Shown here piece by piece: positions 1 through 12,162 of a stretch of 64,000 bases of DNA. Both the position numbers and the translations under genes were made by a program. The DNA comes from Drosophila miranda. Lineage: Eukaryota > Arthropoda > Insecta > Diptera > Drosophilidae. Below the pieces are notes generated by a model. The model saw only the letters and a program-made list of their open reading frames with translations. It was not told the origin of the DNA and searched no databases. The DNA is taken from contig NC_046676.1 of assembly GCF_003369915.1 (NCBI RefSeq), positions 24,800,001 through 24,864,000 of the forward strand. The letters are read 5' to 3'. Position 1 is the stretch's first letter. Every line of letters starts with the position of its first letter.

Positions 1-890
1 TGGCAACAGACACACACACACACACACAGTTTATGGCCCAAGCGAAACGTGCACTTGGCCCATCCCCGTCCCCCCCGACACTCTCCTCCCAGTTTCGCTC
101 GGACCATAAGCCATGCGCCAAGAAACAAGAAATTTCAATTTCAAATATAAAGCGTCTAACTTTCGCTTTCCTCCGCTGCATGGGCATGGAGAGACCCGAC
201 CCAGAGATCTCTGGGAGATTTCACGTTTCTCGCTGAGAATTCCAATTCCTTCGCGCAGTAAGGCAGCAATTAGCGGATAGACTGCAGGAATCCACACACA
301 GAGACACACACAAATAATAAATCAAAACCCAATAAAAATTTAGCGAAAATTTGTTGCATGTGCTAATGCAACCAGTTGCAGCCCAGCCAAAAACAAAAAA
401 AAAAAGATAGAAACAAGCAGCGAAACCCCTTGCCCCAGCTCCAGCCACGAACCCCCGAAACAAAACTGCAAACGACAGCCAGACGACGACGACTTTCCAT
501 TTTCAAATGCTGTGTTTGCTGCAGTGTGGCAGGAGGCAGGACGGAGAGGAGTGTGTGGCGTGTGGCATGTGCTTTGCTGGGTCTGCAGCCTTCGGAGGGA
601 GGTGGCAGCCACTGACCAGCACTGGCCGGCCACTGCAGCATCGACAGCAGCAGCAGCAGCAGCAGCAGCAACAGCAACAGAAGCAAGAGCAGCAACGGCA
701 ACGGCGACACAACAACAACAACTTTTCATTTCGTTTTTCACGCGGCGCATGCCAAAAAAAAAAAAAGGAAAAAATAAAGAAAGAAGCAGCCAAACTGCCA
801 AACCAGCGGAAAAGATTTCGATAGATAATCAAGTACGGGGAAAATGGAGTACCAGAGCTATGAGAAGCAATTGGTAACACGCTTCCCCAT

Positions 891-921
<31 letters not shown>

Positions 922-1101
922 AATACTCATTTCTTCATATGAATATAGGAATCTACGATATTACATTCATGCTCATCCTTTTATCGAATGTGTTTTGTGG
1001 AAAATTACGGTGTTTTTCTTATCGTTTTCCATGCTGCAGAAAGCGTACCCAAAGTTCGACTGAATCCGTTGGATATTGATGATTTTGGAAAACGTGGAAA
1101 A

Positions 1102-1103
<2 letters not shown>

Positions 1104-1131
<28 letters not shown>
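1104..1131. repeat. (CTGG)n tetranucleotide microsatellite
   Basis: Seven uninterrupted tandem copies of the tetranucleotide CTGG. It is an ordinary noncoding microsatellite; no gene is attached to it. Confidence 0.9.
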
Positions 1132-1133
<2 letters not shown>

Positions 1134-1554
1134 TCGGCTTGGACTTGGACTCTTGGGCAATGTCTGAGCTCTGTCTACGCAGCTGGATGTCGTCTCTCTA
1201 CCCCAACACCAACACCTTCACCAGGCTCTCCCCCGTCTCCCTTCTTCGAGTTGTAGTTGTATTTGTAGTCGGAGTTGTGTGGCAAGTGGCAAGTGTTGAC
1301 AATTTTCAGCAGTTGCTGTTGTTGTTTCTCTTTCTGGTTTTTGCTGTTGTTGTGGTTATAGGTTGACCGGTCTTTGCCTTTCACGTGAGCAAATAAAACG
1401 AAGAAGAAAAAGACAGCAACAATAGGGAGCATTAACCACCCTTCCCCCCCCATTGTTTGGTGTTTCACTTGTTGCTGTTCTTATGATGCATACCCCTCTC
1501 AGAGAGCGTATCTAGATTCTAGAGTGTACACCACTTCGATCGGATTACCTACAT

Positions 1555-1583
1555 GCTATAGGCTATAGGCTATAGGCTATAGC
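1555..1583. repeat. 7-bp tandem repeat (CTATAGG)
   Basis: About four copies of a 7-bp unit CTATAGG in tandem. The unit contains the self-complementary hexamer CTATAG, so the array can fold on itself. No function is evident. Confidence 0.85.
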
Positions 1584-2034
1584 ATATGTGTCTCGTATGG
1601 ACTCCGAATATAGCCATACTTTCTTGTTGTTTATGGCCATGTTGCTGGTGTCGTTAGACTCTCCTACGACGAGTACTGTCCACGCTTATGGTTTTCACTC
1701 ACAACCACACACAGACATACACTCACATAGATACACATTTGTGCACACACTCGTGGATACATTCAAAGGCAAACAAATAATAATTGTTCAATGCCTTTTT
1801 TGGCCAAAAGACAGCGGAAATGTTGCTGCTGCTTGTTGTTGCTGCTTCTGCACTTGCAACAGAGAAATAGCGACACATCACATCGAAGGGTACGGGTAGG
1901 AGATGGGATCGGGGATGGATTTGTAAATAGTTTTAACTACTTTTCATGCACTAGTGGCTGGTGCAGAGTGGTTCGTTCGGTTCTTCCTCTCGAACGGAAA
2001 CCGAAACCAAACACAACGAAACACACACAAATCC

Positions 2035-2094
2035 AAAGCCGCCAAAGCCAAAGCCAGAGCCAAAGCCAAAGCCAGAGCCAGAGCCAGAGCCGGT
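2035..2094. repeat. 6/12-bp tandem repeat (AAAGCC/AGAGCC)
   Basis: Alternating AAAGCC and AGAGCC hexamers. All frames across it are low-complexity (Lys/Arg/Ala or Pro/Glu), so the open frames that cross it are not evidence of a gene. Confidence 0.85.
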
Positions 2095-2984
2095 GGCAAA
2101 TGCAGTCGATGTCTCGATGATGACTCAAGCATTAAATTCTAAAGGGTCTTGGGGATGGGAATGGGCTCGCGATGGTACGATGTCTCTACGGAAGAGGTCT
2201 TGTCTTCTCTTTGATTATGCGAAGCAACGCGAGTGTATTTCCGTTTGGAAATCCAACAGAAGAACACAAGAACAGAAGAACAGAAGAGACTTTGAGGGAC
2301 TTTTGAGGTACTGAATCTTTGGGGGGGTTGAATCGACGACTCTTGAGTGCAGCGGAAGCTGCTAAGGTGTTGAAGTAAATGCCCATCAAAATAGTTCCCA
2401 CTTGTACAAAATGATTGTATCTTCATATATTGATCGGTAAGATCATAAATCTTACCGACATTTACTGCTGTTCTCTCCACATTTCTCTCTCTCCCTCCTC
2501 TCTCTCTCTCTCTCTTCAAAATGCAACTCATTTTCAATTTCACATGGAAATATCAATTAAATTTCAGACGACAGGCTGGGCCCGGGGCTCCAACTTTAAT
2601 GATGTTCTGGCCTGCATAGGGCCCGCTGCATAGGGCCCTTGGTTATGGCCATAACCATAACCAATGTTGATTCAATCATTTATCATGTGGCCGAGAGAGA
2701 CACGTGGGCAAACATTAGAGCGAAGAGCGAAGAGCGAAGAGAACACAAACATTTTCCAGAATCCACAAGACGAAGCAGCCCCCAAAGGGTCTTAAGTGCA
2801 GTTTTTTGACCTCTTTGCGGCATCAACTAATTAACCGTTAACATTACTCGAACGAGTGCAACAACAACAGTCACAAATTCAGACAAATTTCCTTACCTTA
2901 CCGACTTTGACAGGTTGACGCCTTTGGGAAATTGTCAACGTCATCTAAGCCAAGCTAATGCTGATGGCTGGCCTTAGCTGTAGC

Positions 2985-3020
2985 TGTGTTGCTGTGTTGC
3001 TGTGTTGCTGTGTTGCTGTG
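2985..3020. repeat. Octamer tandem repeat (TTGCTGTG)
   Basis: Four near-perfect copies of an 8-bp unit GTTGCTGT in noncoding DNA. Confidence 0.85.
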
Positions 3021-3483
3021 GGGCATGCACATGTATATATCTTTTACCGTTTGTAAACTGTCATATTTCTTGCGGCAGCAGCAGCAGTCATCAATTTGTT
3101 ACTATTTCGACATTCATTTGTGGATCTTTTGATGATTTCTGAATGACTTTCTGCTGATTCTGCTTTTGGCTTTGGGCTTTGCATAGTCTATGGGAGAAAC
3201 TTGAAATTCTGTGCCCCAATGATGGAAATAGGACTGGAATAATTGCCTCTCCTCAATGCCATCGAAAATTATGCAAGGAATTAAATAAGTTACGCATTTA
3301 AACTATTTCAGAGCCATTGCAGCCAAAGAATTCACGCAATTTCCTGTCCCCATTTGCAACGTTTTGTGTGGCATGCCAGGCAGCGAACGTTTTAACGACA
3401 AAATACTTGGACTTGTGGCTAATTACGCCACTCGCTACGGGAATCATTAACACATTTCTTAGTCATCATTCTTGGCCATGTTG

Positions 3484-3516
3484 TCTCCTCTCCTCTCCTC
3501 TCCTCTCCTCTCCTCT
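3484..3516. repeat. (TCTCC)n pentanucleotide microsatellite
   Basis: About six copies of CTCCT on a pyrimidine-only stretch that continues as CT-rich sequence to about 3545. Confidence 0.85.
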
Positions 3517-6500
3517 CTGTCTCCTATCCTCTGTCTCTCTCTCTTTGCCAGAGAATTGACCCAATTTTCATGACGAATAAAATAACAGTAGCTGTCCACT
3601 GTTCCACTGTCCACTATCCCGAAACCCCTCCATCCTCCCGCACCACTCACCGTACACTCCAACGAAACGAAACTCAGGCGAAACGACAAGACTTTTACTC
3701 GCGCATTGAAATTAACATTTTTTGAACGATTTCTTCTTATTTTTTTGTGCAGAAAATACAGAAAAAACTACAACAGCAAAACCGCTGACAGCTGCAATTG
3801 CCTGCCGGGGGGAAGCAGGGGAGCATTGCGGAGAGGGGGCACGGTAGAGCACTGCAATTAAATGTGAGATTAATTTGCGGATCAGCGGATCAGCAGCCGC
3901 TTGTGGTGGATGGAATGGATGTCATGCCCAGAAATGCCGAACGGAAAATGCAAGTGGGAGAGTGTGTATAGAGGAGCGGGAGATGGAGATGTAGGAAAAG
4001 TGAGGGGAGGGGAGCGACGATAAATGGGCCAAGAAATGAAAATCGGATTGGGGCTTGTGTCTCAGTCGTGTGTCAGGGCATTGGAGAGCGGTTAATGGGT
4101 GTATAAGTGGGTTGGTTCGGTCGGAAAATATATATCAAATATTTGTTGGCTCTAAATTGGTCGCCGATGCAAAAGAATATGCAAAAGAAAAGACATAGGG
4201 CCCGAAAAGCTGCGAAAAACCTGAGTAGAACTTGAAACTTTTGACGAACAGGCTTCTCGTTAAGGTTCGTTAAATCTACAATCCAAATGATTTCCAACCG
4301 CCCCGCCCACAACCTGCACTGTGGACACAGACCTGAACCTGAACTGAAGGCCAAAGAAAGGTGTCGCCGCCTCATTTGGTGCACTCCCCATCCAACACCC
4401 AACACCCAACACAGTGGAGTACTTTCAACGGAAACGCTTGGAAAGAGCAGACAAAAAACGCCTTCACCTCTGTCCGGCGGGGTCCAGCGCTAATGAAACC
4501 GTAAGCCAACGCCAGTAAAACGCCCTGTCCCGTCGCACAACACTGAGGAAAAGCGAAGCGCAAGGAAAAGTGTCGCCCGTTGTAGTTGCTCATTGTCTCG
4601 TTCGACACGTTTGCAATTGCTCTGTTCGCTCGGCGGTTCACACGCTTTTTATGGCCAACACATTAACGTGGTTGCCGGCAAATGCTTCCATCATCTCTCT
4701 CTCTCTCTCTCTTTTTCATATTGCCAAACGATCAGCTGAAGCTGGAGATTGCAGTTGGATGGGGAGGGGGAGCGGGAGCGCTAGCGGGCGATGATCATAA
4801 TCATCACATGAGCATGAGTGGCGGCAGAAGCAGCAGGCGGCAATTAAAACACGTGCGAAAGTAAAAAGTTTTACAGTTAACAAACAAAAACCAAATAAAA
4901 CAGCAAGAGAGTTTAAAAGAAGCAGAACGACTATGAAATACCCTTGAAGATTCATGAATCCTATGGAAAATACATGTGGAATGTTCATTGGTATTGGGTA
5001 TAACGAAGGCTTACAATAATTCTCGGTTGATTGGAAATAATGCGGCTGACAACTGAAGGGCGAGAGTCCTCTCACAAGCCTCCGCTGGCTCTCCCTGACT
5101 ACCGCTCTCGCTTTCGTGATCCGCCCTCTCGTTTTTGGGCAAGAGGACGCGAGCGTACAGGCAGCCCAGCGCCTTCGGATAGCTGTAGATTAAGCTACAA
5201 GTACGATTGACTGGACCAAGGGACTCTCTGGAAAAGCTTTTTCTTTGAAGCTTTGCCAACTTGCAAGCCAACTTTAAAGCCCCATCGAAAGAGAGGGTAT
5301 CAAGAGCGAGAGAGATAAAGAGATGAAAAGGCACAATCGGACATATGAGTAACAAAAGTGCACATTTAAAAGCTTTCGCTGTGTCTCGTCTCTTCTCTCT
5401 CTTTCTCTTTGCTGCATTTATCTGCAGCAAACGAAACGAAATTGAGTGAAAATTGATATGAATGCAATTCTGATTATAGACTTGGGAAGGCTTTTGCTTT
5501 TGCACTCCATGCCACGCCACAGAGAGCTCCAATTAAATGCAAATCAGGGCTGAAAGTGATCGTAAGTGATCGCCGCATGCCATGCCAATGCCGCTGCAAC
5601 CCCCCGCTCCAGGAACAATTAATCTCCGACCACAAGAAAAGAGATGAAATATGGACAGTGTCGTGGCTTTAATTACTTTATTACGTTACGAGATTCCGCA
5701 AAAGCCAAGAGCCAAGAGAGCGGATGCTCTGGCAGCCAGGAAGAAATGCTCGTAAAGGAAGGATAGAAGGCGGTGGCCTTAGCGGTACTTTGACGTTTAA
5801 CCAAAAGACAAATCGCTTACGCCCTGCTCTGCAAACCCTCTCCACCCCGCTCACGACACGGATACGGGTTGAAGGAGGGGAGAGGCCCGACATAACAATT
5901 TAGTGTAACGATATCTGTATGATACAATGTATGGGAGGTACTCGAGGCACCCATACGCCAGATACAGATACAGTGGGGCACTGCCTACTATGCATGAAAA
6001 TAAATTTAACTTATAACAAAGGCTATGGCTAAGGCCACGCACAGTGGAACAAAGTGGAAACGAATTGAGTGGAAAAGAAAGGGAAAAGAATCGGAATACT
6101 TCCACCCCGAAAGTATCCCCCCGATTGTCCCCCACAGATATATCCAGGCAGATTCCCATAGCTCTGGCAACACTGTACTGTGTCGCGTTTCAGTACGAAA
6201 TTCGATGATGACCACACAGTCTGGAATGCAGAATGCAGCCGAAACCAGAGGCAGCCGAGGCCTCCTCCAACGGGCCATTGGGCCACACACAAGAGGCGTG
6301 CCCCGGGTCCGGACCCAAAACTGAGCCCCAAACGAAATGAGAATTAATATCTCTTTCTCTCTCTCTCTGTTGTTGACGGCGGAGGAAGGCCCGTAGTTCG
6401 TCAATGGAAAAATTAATTAAAAACTGTGCTGCTTCTCCAAAGAAAGTATCCCAAACTATAGAAATGGCTCATTACAATGATTACGCATACACGTACATAG

Positions 6501-7993
6501 ACGTGTATAGAATCCATCAGTACATGGAGGATGGTGTGGGGTACGTGAGTTGCACAGACAAAATCGAATCGAATCGAATCGAAGAATAGGTGGAGCTGGA
6601 AGGCCTAGAACTAGTCTCGCAAATTGATTGGAGCAGAGCCGTAGAGCCGCAGAGCCGCAGCAGTGTGGAGTGTGGAGAATTGACCCACTGTTATTCTGAA
6701 ATGGTTATAACTGCGCTTTGCTTGGCTAACTGTGGCAAGACCTCAATCCAGATACAAAACGCCGCTTGGCACGCTCTCAACGCTTTGTCTCTCTTTCTCT
6801 GTCTGCATTCGAGTCCATTCGATTTGCTTACAAGACAGAGACAGAGACTAAGATAGACAGAGGAAGAAGACGAACGACGGACCGGACCGGACCCCCAAAG
6901 GTAAATGGCCAAATAGTCTGCTGGCCAATTTGTTTAATTAGCGTACATTTCTTTTGTTGGTATATTAAACACCAGCCATGGATGAGCCCTGAGCGCTCCC
7001 TTAATCGCTCGCCAAGTGAGAGTTCATCAAACAACGCGCAGCAGAGGGAAAGTTTCATAAGTTTCATATTCTATAAACCCCGGAGTCAATGAACCGAGGA
7101 ATTACTTGTAGGAGAATCACCACTGCCATTCGGGGAATCCACAATGCAATGACAAGCGTGTGGCATGTGCATTCCAAAGGTCCAGCGACGAGGATGATGA
7201 CAGTTCCAGAGAGCATCTATAGATTGCAGAATTCGCTATATTTTCCCTGTGTATTTCCCATCTCTCTCTCTCTCTCTCTATCACTCAATGTGGAATGCGA
7301 AGGGAGTCCCAGCCGATTGTAGTGGCTGCTTCTACTCGACCCCCAGCGAATCTTATCAGAAGCAAACGCTAGTTGTTGCTGTGGCTATGACTGTGCCCGC
7401 CACCGATGCAAATATTTACATGTAGCGGCAGATAAGACGCGAGATCAAGCCACGTTGTAAAGCATCATTGTAAATCGTTGTAACAATATCATATTTGCTT
7501 AGATAAAACACAGAGAAACGAATGTACGGCAGGGTGCGGGCGGTAGATACAGCTGGGGATCTGTGTAATTTAGAGGGTTTTTCAATCTTTAATCTTAAGA
7601 TTTCCCCATTCCCATTCAAGTGCGTACACGCCCCACCACGCCCGGAAGCATTCATGTTGTTGGCGGTGTTGCAACTCCGGGGTGAATGCAGCTACTTTTA
7701 CTTTAGAGCGATCTCTTTCTCCTACTCTCTGGGGCTCCGGCTGCTGCTGCTGCTTGCATAAGACACAAAACATGGCACGGTGCTTGGACTGCAGCAGCAG
7801 CAGGCATACAGATGCATAGATACACGCCCCAAATAAGCCACTAAACCGGTGACACTCCACCTCATTTGCTGCACCTCCATCTCTATCGCAGCATGCTCCA
7901 TGCTCCATGCACCATGCCCCACTCCGTTCCACGATCTATAGCCGGAGAGCCTCCACGAGCCGCTAATTCAAACAAATTGCAGCATAAATGCAT

Positions 7994-8001
7994 TATAAAA
8001 G
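7994..8001 (+). promoter_or_regulatory. Orphan TATA-box match
   Basis: TATAAAAG followed by GC is a strong match to a Drosophila TATA box. No convincing reading frame follows it, and I could not place an initiator with confidence. It could drive an unannotated noncoding transcript or be a chance match. Confidence 0.25.
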
Positions 8002-9681
8002 GCAGAGGAGCAACATATCGGGCGACACAGTGTGACAGTAATAATGTCACTCGCACTGTCACGGGAATGGGGAGCATGGGGCAGGGAGTGTATCTGTATG
8101 TATCTGTGGCATGGAGAATGCCAGTGATAAATTAGCTAGCTTCAGCGGGCTTTCTTCTTCTACGAGCAAGTATGTGTGGGCATGGCACAGTGGGGGAAAT
8201 ATTCGAATGGAGAGCTAAAGAATCTGCCAGGATACCAGCGATCATTAGAATATACAAACTATGAATGCAAAAGGAACTTATGGGGATCCCATCGTCATTT
8301 AGAGTATTTATTTCCAACAAATCAAAGGTCTTCGTTGCTTCTTTGTTTCGCTATATTGCTATATTGCTTATTTATGGCACACACTCATCATCAATGGAAT
8401 GGAATCGTTAATTATCCGCAACATCCTAGCCCCATCCGATCCGATCTGATCTGATTCGACCCACTGTGCCGCTTTGCTACAGTCAGCCGGCAGTCGGCAG
8501 TCGGTGGCAGTGGCAGTGGCAGACAGGCAAGTGTTTTGTTGCTTTCTTGCAGTTCAGCTCTTTGGCTGCAGCTAATTTGATTAATGATAAGCCGAGCTTA
8601 ACTGACGACGATTGTGATTCATTATGTGCGCACAAGCCAAGCACACTTAGCGCAACAGTAACAGAAACAGATACACAGATACAAATACAAATACATATAC
8701 AGATACAGATACTGGGGCTGGGGCTGGGCCAATCTGCAATCTGGAAAAACTATCCATCGCCAAGTGGCAGTGCAGTAGCTGTAGCTAGTTTTCATTAAAT
8801 AGAAATCTCCCCCCAAATCGAGGCAAAGAAAGAACATTACTTTATTGAAAAATAGACAACAAGTGCCCCTCGTCCATGCAACTCCTTCGCGGACAGTGGT
8901 CGAGGATTGTTTGTGCGGACAGTGGATTGAGGGGCTGATTGATGCGTAATTGAGGCTTCAATTGAATTCGTACTGATTGGGGAGCCGGGGGAGGGGGAGA
9001 GCGGTGGCAGGTTCTCTTCTGTTGGCACGGCTCGTTATCTATGAGATACAATTCGGTTCGCACTGTGCGCTGCTTTTGATTTGATTATATGCAATGAGCC
9101 ATTTCCTCTATGGCCCGCTCTAATGCATGCCTGCTCGAACAGAGCCCCAGAATGGAGCACCACTACTGTGGTGGTGCATTGGTGCATCTGGCGGCTGTTG
9201 CACCTCATTTGGGTCAGAAAATAGAATAGCACACACATTTGTTGTGGCTAGATGATTCGTTTATAATGTGGCAGATATCTGTATCCGTGTGGTACTCATA
9301 ATTAGATTTTCCCGACAGCAGAGAGAAACGAAAGACATGCACCGCGACCAACAGCCACAGCAATCTGTTGGTTTTTATTAAACATTTGCTCAAATTCAAT
9401 TGAAAAGTGTGTGTAATATTGGTAGTTCTTGTATCGCAAATCGAATACCTGGGTGTAGGGTGTGCTTTCTGAGATCTCTCTGTGATCTGTTTTCAGTGTC
9501 TGGATTGCAGTTCCAACAACAACAGCAAGTGTATTTCAGTGTATGTGGGGTTTTGTGGATGCCAAAGACATTTTCACAGCTGGTTTTCCTGAGGTTCGGG
9601 GAAAAACTAACAAAATATAAGTGCGGTTTGTGGCAAGTGTGTGTGTGGGTCTTAGGTGGATGCGTTGATGTGGCAGACAGA

Positions 9682-10659
9682 TTATGCCGTTAGAGCCTTC
9701 TTGGCCTTCTCTTTTTCGGCCTTTTCCTGCGCCTTCACTTTCTCCTCCTCCTTGCGCGACTTCTCGCGCTCCTTGCGGGCCTTTTCGCGCGCCTTCTCGC
9801 GCTCCGCCTCCTCCTTTTCGAGCAGCTTCTCCCGCTCCTTGCGCTTCATGTCGCGCTCCTTGTCGCGCTCGGCCTTGACCTTGGCCTTTTCCTTCGCGAT
9901 CTGTTCGCGCTCCTTCAACTTCTCCTCGCGACGCTTTGCCTCCTCCTTCTCCCACTCGGCATAGGCCTCGCGTTCGACGGCCAGCTTCTGCAGCTCCGCC
10001 GCCTCCTTGTCGTCGAGGCCTCCTTCCATGTCCTTGTTCATCAGCTCCGACTCGCGGACCATGGCCTCTTTGGCCAAGCGAGCGCGCATGGCGACCTCCC
10101 TGGCCTCTACTGCATCCTGGTGCCGCTGCTCGCGGGCCTCCTTCTCCTCCTGGAGGCGCTCCTCCTCGATTTCAAACTCCTCCTTCTCCTCCTCGGTGTA
10201 GGGATATTCGGGCACGCCGGCGTACAATTCCAGCGTCATATACGACAGGTATATAGACCCGATCAATGCCAACAGTCCGCTGAGCATGAACATGGAGTAT
10301 TTGGAGTTCTTTGCCGACCATTCCTTCATAAAGTCGCCCTCGGGCTTCGGTAGATCGCTGAAGACGGCGTGCATCCCGCCGCTGGGGAAGAAGCCCGGCT
10401 TCGGCTTCGGGGGAGGCACCGGCTTACACTTGGGGGCCGTGCTCGGCTTGCTTGCCTTTGGTGGGGGGGCCTTCGGCGGCGGGGGTGGCGCCTTCTTACC
10501 AGCGCACAGATAACGGGTTGCGTTGAACAACAGCTTTCCGCTGCTGGACACTGAATAGGGTTGGGGGTTATGGGATTGGGGATGGATTAGGCTATAGATT
10601 CAAACGGTGTGCGGGATTCACTTACTTCCGCTTTGGAGTCGGGCGGCCGTGACGGCCAT
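9682..10659 (-). CDS. Single-pass membrane protein with charged helical tail, likely mitochondrial
   Basis: I do not recognise the family. The coding sequence is complement(10626..10659, 9682..10550), about 300 aa, with a 75-nt intron. Exon 1 (ATG at 10659) gives MAVTAARLQSG; its last base A joins TG of exon 2, with donor GTAAG and acceptor TTCAG. The N terminus has Arg and Ser but no acidic residues, as in a mitochondrial presequence. A Pro/Lys-rich linker follows (residues about 30-63), then one hydrophobic segment (about 97-117, ending IGSIYLSY). The rest is a very long Glu/Lys/Arg-rich helix (about 125-300) likely to form a single alpha-helix or coiled coil. The domain order suggests an inner-membrane or sperm-mitochondrial structural protein, but this is inference. 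RNASEK-like lies 1.2 kb away on the same strand. Confidence 0.8.
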
Positions 10660-11853
10660 CAAAAGTCGGGACATCTCTCTTCCTTTTCTCACGCTTGCTT
10701 GCTTTTTGGTTTTCAGGAAAATGTGTGACTGCCAAAAGTATATAACGAATCGAATGAATCAAATAAAAAGGCACCAAGCGAAACCAAATCGAAGTCTAAC
10801 TCACGGACTACTACATTCTCGATGTCGTCCTTGCAACGGTTGCCAAACACTGAACCAGAGCCTGACCAAGCGCAAGGGCAAGGGTTGTCCAACACTCTTC
10901 TGCTGCACAACCCTACATGTATATAGTGTTGAACTTCCGCCAATTGACAAAACACAACGAGTGGAAAACTTTTGAAAAAAATTTAAAAATTGAAAAATCG
11001 AAAAATAAAGTTAAACTTTAGTCTGAGAGCAACGATGATTTTTCACGAACGAAATGTATTATTTTTCGGTTGCTGCTGGAATGATAAGTTGAATACGACG
11101 TACGATCAGAGGGGTAGATGAAAGACTACTTTTGTAGTAAATCTATAAATCGTATATATTTCATGGAAGTAATGCGAAAACTAAAGCAAGGACAACTTCT
11201 AGGTAAAGGTAGCTTCCAAATTCAACCTAAAAACGATCTCTGAGTCAGTCGGGCAGAGTGCATTCGGTGGTTGGGTGAGTGATAACACGTTAGATAAATA
11301 GATGCAGGTCTGAGCAACAACTAGAAAATCGTGTACAAAAGTTTACACAACGGTACACAAAAGCTCCAAAAGATAAGCACAAGAAACAGAAAAGTGGAGC
11401 CATGATGGAAGAGCAGAACATCAGAGCATCAGAACTGAACCCACACCGCATTAGCATGTGGCAGGCAGGGAGAGCATTTCATGGAAATTTATGATGCCCC
11501 AAAGAGAACGAAAAAGGTGTCACGTGCGGTGCCAGCAACAACGAACACTTGTTAAAAATCGGTTAGTCGAGACGAATCGAATGCACAATGCGCAAGGCTC
11601 GTAAAGAAAAAGTAGTTCGTGGATAAAGAAGTCAGAGCTAATCACAAGAAAAACACACACACAAACAAACAAACACAGAGAGAGAATGCGGTCAACAAAC
11701 TTGTTTTGGTTCTGGTTTAACAAGTGGGTGGCAGTGCCAGTGGCTGTGGCTGGACTCCCACTCAGTGGGTGAGTGCGAGGGTGTGGGTGTGGGTTAATGG
11801 GTGGCACTGCCAGATGGCCAATTATAAAGAAAACAATATACAAAATAATTTAT
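10660..11853. other. Intergenic, nothing identified
   Basis: A 5' flank of the minus-strand membrane-protein gene and a 3' flank of the RNASEK-like gene. It is AT-rich around 10970-11010. I see no exon or RNA gene. Confidence 0.5.
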
Positions 11854-11854
11854 T
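11849..11854 (-). terminator. Poly(A) signal overlapping a stop codon
   Basis: On the minus strand the TGA stop (11856-11854) runs straight into ATAAA. The hexamer AATAAA therefore uses the last base of the stop codon of the RNASEK-like gene. The 3' UTR must be very short. Confidence 0.6.
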
Positions 11855-12162
11855 CAACGCTGCAGCGAGGACTCCAAGGCACGCCGCTCCTTGGCTCTGT
11901 TCCGTTTAATGCAGCAGATCGAGAGGATCCCAAAGCAGAGGTAGAGCAAGGCGGTGACAAAACAGCGGATGGCCACCACCTGATAGGTTACATCGGCATG
12001 GGCTCTGAAATCCTCCAGACTATGGAAAATCGGCGTCAGGGGCAGATCATCGATCAGCGCCATCGAATTCAGGAGAAAGAATATCCCCATGAGGGTCAGC
12101 TGAATCACTGCCCACGCACTGATGAACAGGCAGAAAAAAGAACACTTTGGACCACAAACCAT
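11854..12162 (-). CDS. Ribonuclease kappa (RNASEK) family paralog
   Basis: A 102-aa, apparently intronless two-pass membrane protein. It matches the RNASEK/RNase kappa family, a small V-ATPase-associated protein needed in endocytic acidification. The sequence shows the N-terminal CGPK motif (residues 3-6) and a first membrane helix containing ISAWAVIQLTLMGIFF. It also shows the conserved NSMALIDDLP segment in the lumenal loop, a HSLEDF motif and a second helix (about 67-87). The C terminus is short and basic (KRNRAKERR), and the length is typical of the family. It differs clearly from the well-conserved animal RNASEK, and the lack of introns suggests a retroposed or fast-evolving copy. The parent gene would lie elsewhere in the genome. 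The start is the only Met upstream of the conserved CGPK motif. Confidence 0.85.
   Translation of the reverse strand: MVCGPKCSFFCLFISAWAVIQLTLMGIFFLLNSMALIDDLPLTPIFHSLEDFRAHADVTYQVVAIRCFVTALLYLCFGILSICCIKRNRAKERRALESSLQR

Larger units (their letters stand above)
1..9681. other. Noncoding stretch, no supported gene
   Basis: I see no exon chain, conserved protein or RNA gene here on either strand. The open frames are short, low-complexity or without a plausible start. The stretch is rich in simple repeats: CA (11-28), CAG/CAA (642-680), GA (898-922), and TC runs near 2490, 3530, 4697 and 7262. It is probably intergenic sequence or a long intron of a gene outside the window. A perfect 16-bp palindrome lies at 2641-2656, just after a doubled GCATAGGGCCC segment. 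Confidence 0.6.

Noticed and set aside
503-880. Several long frames across the CAG/CAA repeat in different frames and strands
   Set aside because: They are poly-Gln, poly-Ala or poly-Cys translations of a trinucleotide microsatellite.
5011-5532. 173-codon minus-strand open frame
   Set aside because: No recognisable motif, mixed composition and no splice or promoter context.
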